Assembly (NCBI GenBank): GCA_031394045.1
Contig: JANMWN010000133.1
Location: 1 to 8,129, forward strand
From: JANYIP01 sp031394045
GTDB taxonomy: Bacteria > Actinomycetota > Actinomycetes > Prado026
Reading direction: 5' to 3'
DNA: 8,129 nucleotides
Position numbers and translations under genes: made by a program. The notes beneath the pieces are model-generated. The model was not told the DNA's origin. It was given only the letters and a program-made list of their open reading frames with translations, and did no database searches. Positions 1 to 4,299 of the stretch are shown piece after piece. Numbering within the stretch: position 1 is the stretch's first letter; every line of letters begins with the position of its first letter.

Positions 1-210
1 GGTGTGCACGGGCACGACGGCGGTCCCGAGGCGCAGCGACGGTGCCCACTGCGAGGCCAGCACCAGTGGCGTGAACGCGTCGGTGCTGGCGACCTCGGAG
101 GTCCACACGTCGGTGTAGCCGAGGTCGGGCAGGCTGGCCACGAGGTCGCGCTGGTCGGGCAGGTTGCGCAAGGGGAGGCCGTCGAGGGGGATCGTGAGTC
201 CGTAGCGCAT
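1..210 (-). CDS. LLM-class (luciferase-like) F420-dependent oxidoreductase, N-terminal 70 residues only
   Basis: Partial gene on the minus strand, running off the left edge of the window. The ATG is the complement of 208-210, and 70 codons remain open to base 1. The protein begins MRYGLTIPLDG and continues with GYTDVWTSE at about residues 33-41 and LRLGTAVVPV at about 59-68. This is the usual first beta strand, acidic strand end and 'LGTAV' strand at the start of the TIM barrel in luciferase-like monooxygenase family proteins. Many actinobacterial members with this N-terminus use coenzyme F420 as hydride carrier, so an F420-dependent oxidoreductase is the likely class; the substrate cannot be inferred. 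A GGGAG about 12 bases upstream of the ATG (complement of about 223-227) may serve as ribosome binding site. The gene is divergent from menG across 33 bp. The family call is from recognised sequence style; the cofactor is inferred. Confidence 0.82.
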   Translation of the reverse strand, partial: MRYGLTIPLDGLPLRNLPDQRDLVASLPDLGYTDVWTSEVASTDAFTPLVLASQWAPSLRLGTAVVPVHT

Positions 211-243
211 GCGCGTCGCCTACTCCCTGCGAGAATTGCCCGT

Positions 244-954
244 GTGATCCGCGCCCAGCTCGACAAGCAGCCGCACGACGTCGCCCAGATGTTCGACGAC
301 GTCGCCGAACGCTACGACCTCACCAACGACGTGCTCTCGCTGGGGCAGACCCGGCTCTGGCGGCGGGCGGTGCTGCGCGCGGTCGACCCGCAGCCGGGCG
401 AGCGGATCCTCGACCTGGCCGCGGGTACGGGCACCAGCAGCGTCCCGTTCGCGGCGGGTGGCGCGACTGTCGTCCCCTGCGACTTCTCGCTCGGCATGCT
501 GCGCGTCGGCAAGCGGCGTGAGCCGGGGCTGCCGTTCGTCGCTGGCGATGCGCTGCGGCTGCCGTTCGCGGACGACGCGTTCGACACCGTCACGATCTCG
601 TTCGGGCTCCGCAACGTCCACGACACCGGTGCCGCCCTGCTCGAGCTCGCCCGGGTGACCAGGCCCGGGGGGCGCCTGGTCGTCTGCGAGTTCAGCCATC
701 CGACCTGGGCGCCGTTCCGCACGGTCTACGTCGAGTACCTGATGCGTGCGCTGCCCTCGGTGGCGACCAGGGTGAGCTCCAACCCCGACGCGTACGTCTA
801 TCTCGCCGAGTCCATCCGCGCCTGGCCGGACCAGCGCGCGCTGGCCGCCGTCATCGGCAGCGCCGGCTGGAGCCAGGTGGCGTGGCGCGACCTCAGCGGC
901 GGCATCGTCGCCCTCCACCGGGCCACCCTCCCCGCCGCCACCCTCCCCCTCTGA
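244..954 (+). CDS. menG: Demethylmenaquinone methyltransferase
   Basis: A 236-residue SAM-dependent methyltransferase of the UbiE/MenG family. It methylates the ring of demethylmenaquinol, the last step of menaquinone synthesis. The N-terminus carries the family signature VAQMFDDVAERYDLTND (about residues 13-29). SAM-binding motif I, DLAAGTGT, is at 57-64, a further family motif FGLRNV at 120-125, and TRPGGRLVVCEFSHP begins near 138. Length is normal for actinobacterial members. The reading frame is open upstream to base 4, but that extension runs antisense to the divergent oxidoreductase and has no homology-like content. I chose the GTG at 244 because related proteins begin a few residues before LDKQPHDVAQMF. 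The ribosome binding site is weak (GCGAG at 229-233), so the start is less certain than the function; ATG 289 would cut into the signature. The C-terminus carries a small duplication, ATLPAATLPL. The stop is followed by candidate terminator hairpins, so it probably is not co-transcribed with the next gene. Confidence 0.93.
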   Translation: MIRAQLDKQPHDVAQMFDDVAERYDLTNDVLSLGQTRLWRRAVLRAVDPQPGERILDLAAGTGTSSVPFAAGGATVVPCDFSLGMLRVGKRREPGLPFVAGDALRLPFADDAFDTVTISFGLRNVHDTGAALLELARVTRPGGRLVVCEFSHPTWAPFRTVYVEYLMRALPSVATRVSSNPDAYVYLAESIRAWPDQRALAAVIGSAGWSQVAWRDLSGGIVALHRATLPAATLPL

Positions 955-977
955 ACCCAGGCAAGATCAACAGCGAA

Positions 978-1018
978 GGCGCACCTAGGGCCCAGGTCGC
1001 GCCCCTAGCTGGCAGGGG
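978..1018 (+). terminator. Candidate terminator: two adjoining GC-rich hairpins after menG
   Basis: Read directly: 978-986 (GGCGCACCT) pairs with 994-1003 as a 9-bp stem with one bulged C at 998 and a 7-base loop. Immediately after, CCCCT (1002-1006) pairs with AGGGG (1014-1018) around a 7-base loop. The two stems share bases 1002-1003, so both cannot be complete at once. The first stem starts 24 bases after the menG stop. There is no T-tract, which is common for intrinsic terminators in high-GC actinomycetes but also weakens the call. The position between menG and a new promoter supports termination. Confidence 0.45.
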
Positions 1019-1020
1019 GA

Positions 1021-1056
1021 TGTCGGTTGTGGTTGTCGGGGCAGCAACAATCGACA
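1021..1056 (+). other. Long-stem hairpin in the menG downstream region
   Basis: TGTCGGTTGT (1021-1030) pairs with ACAATCGACA (1047-1056) over ten positions, nine Watson-Crick pairs and one G-U pair, with a 16-base loop. It begins 3 bases after the preceding hairpin. It lies upstream of the -10-like element at 1154, so it should be in the menG read-through transcript and not in the leader of the next gene. It may add to termination, protect the menG mRNA 3' end, or belong to an unrecognised small RNA. No coding role is supported. Confidence 0.35.
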
Positions 1057-1153
1057 CGATCCGGCCCAAAGCCGCGGCGCCGGGGGCGGTTCGTGTAGCT
1101 GCGCCTTTGCTTGGCCGGTGCCCTTGACTGTGCGAGCACCAGCCCTTCCGCCG

Positions 1154-1159
1154 TAGGAT
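1154..1159 (+). promoter_or_regulatory. -10-like element TAGGAT for the geranylgeranyl-reductase-family gene
   Basis: TAGGAT matches the TAnnnT pattern of actinobacterial housekeeping -10 elements and lies 79 bases before the GTG start at 1239. A start site near 1166 would give a leader of roughly 70 bases. No good -35 lies at the normal 17-18 base spacing (the hexamer there is TGCGAG). TTGACT at 1124-1129 resembles a -35 but is 24 bases away, too far for a standard promoter. The same heptamer TAGGATG recurs before nuoA. The promoter is inferred from position and the -10 alone. Confidence 0.5.
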
Positions 1160-1169
1160 GGTTGCCAGT

Positions 1170-1187
1170 TCGTGAATCCATTCACAA
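1170..1187 (+). promoter_or_regulatory. Candidate Rex operator (redox-sensing repressor); CRP-type site is the alternative
   Basis: The palindrome GTGAAT-CC-ATTCAC (1172-1177 and 1180-1185) is perfect. Against the Rex consensus TTGTGAAnnnnTTCACAA, the 18 bases 1170-1187 differ only at the second position (C for T). Rex is an NADH/NAD+-responsive repressor known to control respiratory genes, including nuo, in Streptomyces. The site would cover about +4 to +21 relative to a start near 1166, a position suited to repression. The core also fits TGTGA-n6-TCACA of the CRP/GlxR family at 9 of 10 positions, so the regulator is not settled from sequence alone. Confidence 0.6.
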
Positions 1188-1238
1188 GGCCTGTTGCGAG
1201 GTCCGCACGCAGGTCCGTCGACGAGGTGAGGAAGTGCC

Positions 1239-2537
1239 GTGACGAGCTCCACCTCAGCAGACCGCGACGCTGACGTCATCGTCGTCGGCGCCGGCCCGGC
1301 CGGTGCGACCACCGCGTTCCACCTGGCCCAGTCCGGTCTGGACGTCCTGCTCCTCGAGAAGACCGCGTTCCCCCGCGAGAAGGTCTGCGGCGACGGACTC
1401 ACTCCGCGCGCGGTCAGGTCGCTGGTGTCCATGGGCATCGACATCTCGCCCGAGGCCGGCTGGATCCGCAACCAGGGCCTGCGCATCATCGGCGGCGGCC
1501 ACCGGCTCGAGATCCCCTGGCCGGACCTCGCCGACTACCCGTCCTTCGGCCTCGTACGCAGGCGCATGGACTTCGACGAGACCCTGGCCCGCGCAGCCCA
1601 GAAGGTCGGCGCCCGCCTGCACGAACGTACGTCCGTCACCGGCCCGGTCGTCGACGAGCGAAGCGGCCGGGTCCTCGGCGTCACCGCTCGCGCGACCGAC
1701 GAGGGCGGCACCCGCGGCCCCGAGGTCACCTACCGTGCACCGCTGGTGATCGCCGCCGACGGCAACTCCTCGCGGCTCTCGCTCGCCCTCGGCCTGCGCC
1801 CCCGCGACGACCGGCCCATGGGTGTGGCCGTGCGCACCTACTACACGAGCCCCCGTCACGAGGACGACTGGCTGGAGTCCTGGCTCGAGCTCTGGGACTA
1901 CTCCGGCAAGGTACCCACCCTGCTCCCCGGCTACGGCTGGGTCTTCGGCGTCGGTGACGGCACCTCGAACGTCGGCCTCGGCATCCTCAACACCAGCAAG
2001 GCGTTCCAGCATGTCGACTACAAAGCGCTGCTCAAGGGGTGGCTGGACCACACCCCCGAGGAGTGGGGCTACCGCGACGAGAACATGACCCAGCCCGTAC
2101 GCGGGGCCGCGCTGCCGATGGGCTTCAACCGCCAGCCCCACTACGGCAAGGGCCTGCTGCTCGTGGGCGACGCGGGCGGCATGGTCAACCCGTTCAACGG
2201 CGAGGGCATCGCGTACGCCATGGAGTCCGGCGAGCTGGCCGCCCAGGTCATCACCCAGGCCCTCGCCCGCGAGAGCGCCGGCGAGCGCGAGCGTGCGCTG
2301 GAGGCCTACCCCAAGGCGCTCAAGGACACCTACGGCGGCTACTACACGCTGGGCCGCGTCTTCGTCCGCGCCATCGGCAACCCCAACGTGATGCGGCTCG
2401 CGACGCAGCGCGGGCTGCCGCACCCCACGCTCATGCGGTTCACCCTCAAGCTCCTCGCGAACCTCACGGACGCCCGGGGCGGCGACACGATGGACCGCCT
2501 GATCAACGGGCTCAGCCGGATCACCCCGGCGGCCTGA
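1239..2537 (+). CDS. Geranylgeranyl reductase family flavoprotein, probable menaquinone side-chain reductase (MenJ-like)
   Basis: A 432-residue FAD-dependent oxidoreductase of the geranylgeranyl reductase family. The dinucleotide-binding motif GAGPAG is at 17-22 after strand DVIVVG, with the ribose-binding acidic residue E40 closing the next strand (LLLEK). The family signature CGDGLTPRAV is at 50-59, with C50 in the usual cysteine position. The second FAD motif, LLLVGDAGGMVNPFNGEGI, is at 306-324, with D311 contacting FAD in the family. Members reduce isoprenoid double bonds; mycobacterial MenJ saturates one unit of the menaquinone tail. Nocardioides-type bacteria typically carry partly saturated menaquinones such as MK-8(H4), and the gene sits between menG and nuo, so menaquinone is the inferred substrate. 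Archaeal-type lipid or carotenoid substrates are less likely here. The GTG start is supported by GAGG at 1228-1231, 7 bases upstream. A Rex-like operator precedes it, and transcription may continue into nuoA. Confidence 0.88.
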   Translation: MTSSTSADRDADVIVVGAGPAGATTAFHLAQSGLDVLLLEKTAFPREKVCGDGLTPRAVRSLVSMGIDISPEAGWIRNQGLRIIGGGHRLEIPWPDLADYPSFGLVRRRMDFDETLARAAQKVGARLHERTSVTGPVVDERSGRVLGVTARATDEGGTRGPEVTYRAPLVIAADGNSSRLSLALGLRPRDDRPMGVAVRTYYTSPRHEDDWLESWLELWDYSGKVPTLLPGYGWVFGVGDGTSNVGLGILNTSKAFQHVDYKALLKGWLDHTPEEWGYRDENMTQPVRGAALPMGFNRQPHYGKGLLLVGDAGGMVNPFNGEGIAYAMESGELAAQVITQALARESAGERERALEAYPKALKDTYGGYYTLGRVFVRAIGNPNVMRLATQRGLPHPTLMRFTLKLLANLTDARGGDTMDRLINGLSRITPAA

Positions 2538-2570
2538 ACCACCCGGGTCGGACCCCCGTCGCTACGGTCC

Positions 2571-2576
2571 TAGGAT
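2571..2576 (+). promoter_or_regulatory. -10-like element TAGGAT before nuoA
   Basis: TAGGAT lies 34 bases after the preceding stop codon and 56 bases before the nuoA GTG. A second TAnnnT match, TACGGT, is at 2563-2568. No convincing -35 is present (TCGGAC is at the 17-base spacing). If used, transcription would start near 2583, exactly where a hairpin begins. It could give nuo a promoter separate from the Rex-controlled one upstream, but read-through from the upstream gene is equally possible. Confidence 0.4.
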
Positions 2577-2582
2577 GAGCAG

Positions 2583-2602
2583 GCCCGGCCAGCCGCCGGG
2601 GC
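2583..2602 (+). other. Hairpin between the reductase gene and nuoA
   Basis: GCCCGGC (2583-2589) pairs with 2595-2602, giving seven G-C pairs with one bulged G (2598) and a 5-base loop. No T-tract follows. It lies 8 bases before a purine-rich ribosome binding region (2611-2623). It may be a weak terminator for the upstream gene, or a stabilising 5'-end structure of a nuoA transcript starting near 2583. Confidence 0.4.
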
Positions 2603-2632
2603 ACGGATCGAAGGAGAGGAGGGCAGGGAACG

Positions 2633-2992
2633 GTGAACACAGCAGCTCCGATCCTGGTTCTCACGGTGCTGGCCGCCGGTTTCGCCATCTTCTCCGTGGC
2701 AGCGGGGGCGCTGTCAGGACCCAAGCGCTACAACAGGGCCAAGCTGGACGCCTACGAGTGCGGCATCGAGCCCACTCCGCAGCCGATCGGGGGCGGGCGC
2801 TTTCCCGTCAAGTACTACCTGACCGCGATGCTCTTCATCATCTTCGACATCGAGATCGTCTTCCTCTACCCGTGGGCGATCGCGTTCGACCGGCTGGGCC
2901 TGTTCGGCCTGGTCGAGATGGTGCTGTTCATCGCGACCCTGGGTGTCGCGTACGCCTACGTATGGCGTCGCGGCGGCCTCGAGTGGGACTGA
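2633..2992 (+). CDS. nuoA: NADH-quinone oxidoreductase subunit A
   Basis: A 119-residue membrane subunit of complex I, at the junction of the membrane and peripheral arms beside the quinone channel. Three hydrophobic helices are visible at about 6-27, 62-85 and 89-111. The loop between the first two contains YECGIEP (41-47), whose cysteine C43 is the conserved loop cysteine that becomes exposed in deactivated complexes. The second helix has the family signature FDIEIVFLYPWA (71-82), including buried acidic residues D72 and E74. Length is normal. The GTG start is supported by AGGAGG at 2617-2622 (10 bases upstream) and an AGGG 4 bases upstream. It is the first nuo gene, 95 bp after the reductase gene and 81 bp before nuoB. 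The spacing on both sides is looser than elsewhere in the operon. Confidence 0.96.
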   Translation: MNTAAPILVLTVLAAGFAIFSVAAGALSGPKRYNRAKLDAYECGIEPTPQPIGGGRFPVKYYLTAMLFIIFDIEIVFLYPWAIAFDRLGLFGLVEMVLFIATLGVAYAYVWRRGGLEWD

Positions 2993-3020
2993 AGGTCACC
3001 GCGGAGCCCCACGTGGTCCA

Positions 3021-3060
3021 GAGCCTAGAAGAGCGTAGAAGAGCCTAGAAGCGCGTAGAA
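3021..3060 (+). repeat. Four tandem 10-bp repeats between nuoA and nuoB
   Basis: The four units are GAGCCTAGAA, GAGCGTAGAA, GAGCCTAGAA and GCGCGTAGAA, without gaps. The pattern is two copies of a 20-bp unit that differ at a single base (A3032 versus C3052). Each unit contains TAG; because the period is 10, the four TAGs (3026, 3036, 3046, 3056) fall in all three forward frames. The array ends 2 bases before the nuoB ribosome binding site (GGAG 3063-3066). No function is known to me; slippage duplication is the simplest origin. Confidence 0.95.
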
Positions 3061-3073
3061 GCGGAGTGCACGG

Positions 3074-3628
3074 ATGGGTCTCGAGGAGAAGCTGCCGAGC
3101 GGCATCCTGCTGACCAGTGTCGAGAAGCTTGCCGGTTACGCCCGCAAGAACTCGCTCTGGCCGGCGACGTTCGGTCTGGCCTGCTGCGCGATCGAGATGA
3201 TGGCGACCGGTGCCGGTCGCTACGACCTCGCGCGGTTCGGCATGGAGGTCTTCCGCGCGTCCCCGCGCCAGGCCGACCTGATGATCGTGGCCGGCCGGGT
3301 CAGCCAGAAGATGGCCCCGGTGCTGCGTCAGATCTACGACCAGATGCCCGAGCCGCGCTCGGTGCTCGCGATGGGTGTCTGCGCCTCGTCCGGCGGCATG
3401 TTCAACAACTACGCGATCGTCCAGGGCGTCGACCACATCGTCCCCGTCGACATGTACCTCCCGGGCTGCCCACCGCGCCCGGAGATGCTGATGGACGCGA
3501 TCCTGAAGCTGCACGACAAGATCCAGGACCAGAAGCTCGGCTCCCAGCGCAAGCGCGAGATCGTCGAGCTCGAGACGGCAGCCCTGGCGGCGATCCCCAC
3601 GGGCGAGATGAAGGGCCTGCTGCGGTGA
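3074..3628 (+). CDS. nuoB: NADH-quinone oxidoreductase subunit B
   Basis: A 184-residue subunit of the connecting arm that carries the [4Fe-4S] cluster N2, the last carrier before quinone. The ligand set is complete: the tandem cysteines C37-C38 in FGLACCAIEMM, C103 in MGVCASSGG, and C132 in YLPGCPPRPE. Length and start MGLEEKLPSG match the usual actinobacterial form, which lacks the long N-terminal extension of mitochondrial versions. The ATG is supported by GGAG at 3063-3066, 7 bases upstream, and in-frame stops at 3026 and 3056 rule out an earlier start. The stop overlaps the nuoC start by 4 bases (GTGA at 3625-3628), which suggests translational coupling. The 81-bp gap before it holds the 10-bp repeats. 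Confidence 0.98.
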   Translation: MGLEEKLPSGILLTSVEKLAGYARKNSLWPATFGLACCAIEMMATGAGRYDLARFGMEVFRASPRQADLMIVAGRVSQKMAPVLRQIYDQMPEPRSVLAMGVCASSGGMFNNYAIVQGVDHIVPVDMYLPGCPPRPEMLMDAILKLHDKIQDQKLGSQRKREIVELETAALAAIPTGEMKGLLR

Positions 3629-4299
3629 CCGAGGGCAACCTTCCCGACCGGCTCGAGACCGTCGACGAGCGGCGCGGCATGTTCGGCGCGAGGGACAGCG
3701 GCGACACCTCCGGGTACGGCGGCCTGCAGCGGGTCATCACGCTGCCGGGAGCGACCTCGCGTCCGTACGGCGAGTGGTTCGACGAGGCCGCCGACCAGCT
3801 GCAGCGCGCCTACCCCGGCTACGACGAGGGCGTCGAGGCCGTGGTGGTCGACCGCGGCGAGATCACCTTCCACGTCCGCCGCGATCACCTGCTCGGGTTC
3901 GTCCGCGCGCTGCGTGACGACCCGGCGCTGCGCTTCGAGATGTGCATGGGCGTCAGCGGCGTGCACTTCCCCGAGCAGACCGGGCGCGAGCTGCACGCGG
4001 TCTACCCGTTCCTGTCGATCACGCACAACCGGCGGGTACGCGTCGAGGTCTCCGTACCCGACGACGACCGGCACCTGCCCTCGATCGTGGCCGTCTACCC
4101 GACCAACGACTGGCACGAGCGCGAGACCTGGGACTTCTTCGGCCTGATCTTCGACGGCCACCCGGCGCTGACGCGGATCATGATGCCGGACGACTGGCCC
4201 GGCCACCCGCAGCGCAAGGACTACCCGCTCGGCGGCATCCCCGTGGAGTACAAAGGCGCGGAGATCCCCCCGCCCGACCAGCGGAGGTCGTACACCTGA
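3625..4299 (+). CDS. nuoC: NADH-quinone oxidoreductase subunit C
   Basis: A 224-residue connecting-arm subunit (30-kDa subunit family) that binds NuoD and carries no cofactor. The family signature lies at 158-204, including YPTNDWHERETWDFFG, then RIMMPDDWPGHPQRKDYPLGG at the end. The stretch GMFGARDSGDTSGYGGL (18-34) is an N-terminal segment I recall from actinobacterial NuoC and not from E. coli. NuoC and NuoD are separate here, unlike the fused NuoCD of E. coli. The GTG start sits within the last codons of nuoB (GTGA overlap), so initiation probably depends on ribosomes ending nuoB; no strong ribosome binding site is visible. Its own stop overlaps the nuoD ATG by one base. Confidence 0.97.
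   Translation: MTEGNLPDRLETVDERRGMFGARDSGDTSGYGGLQRVITLPGATSRPYGEWFDEAADQLQRAYPGYDEGVEAVVVDRGEITFHVRRDHLLGFVRALRDDPALRFEMCMGVSGVHFPEQTGRELHAVYPFLSITHNRRVRVEVSVPDDDRHLPSIVAVYPTNDWHERETWDFFGLIFDGHPALTRIMMPDDWPGHPQRKDYPLGGIPVEYKGAEIPPPDQRRSYT

Noticed and set aside
4..243. Upstream extension of the menG reading frame starting at ATG 4
   Set aside because: It is antisense to the well-supported oxidoreductase gene and gives protein without MenG-like content; normal MenG length and signature position fit GTG 244.
1020..1127. A 35-codon ORF beginning MSVVVVGAATIDTI, reminiscent of a sugar-kinase N-terminus
   Set aside because: Only about 60% of its third codon positions are G or C, against nearly all in the real genes; the G-run before the ATG is too close for a proper ribosome binding site, and the ORF coincides with the hairpin region. 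Chance is more likely.
1124..1129. TTGACT as the -35 element of the promoter at 1154
   Set aside because: It matches the -35 hexamer well, but the 24-base spacing to TAGGAT is too long, and no -10 lies 17-18 bases downstream of it.
1130..1139. GTGC-GA-GCAC inverted repeat as an operator
   Set aside because: The arms are only 4 bp and match no operator I know; such short palindromes are common in high-GC DNA.
1254..2423. Long minus-strand ORF opposite the reductase gene, with similar long antisense ORFs opposite nuoD (4221-5552) and nuoF (6271-7674)
   Set aside because: They are shadows created by high GC content: low-complexity Ala/Arg/Gly/Val-rich translations without domains, fully overlapping genes with complete family signatures.
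3942..4298. Upstream extension of the nuoD frame through nuoC
   Set aside because: The translation is a proline/arginine-rich shadow of nuoC; ATG 4299 has a GGAGG and the typical stop-start overlap.
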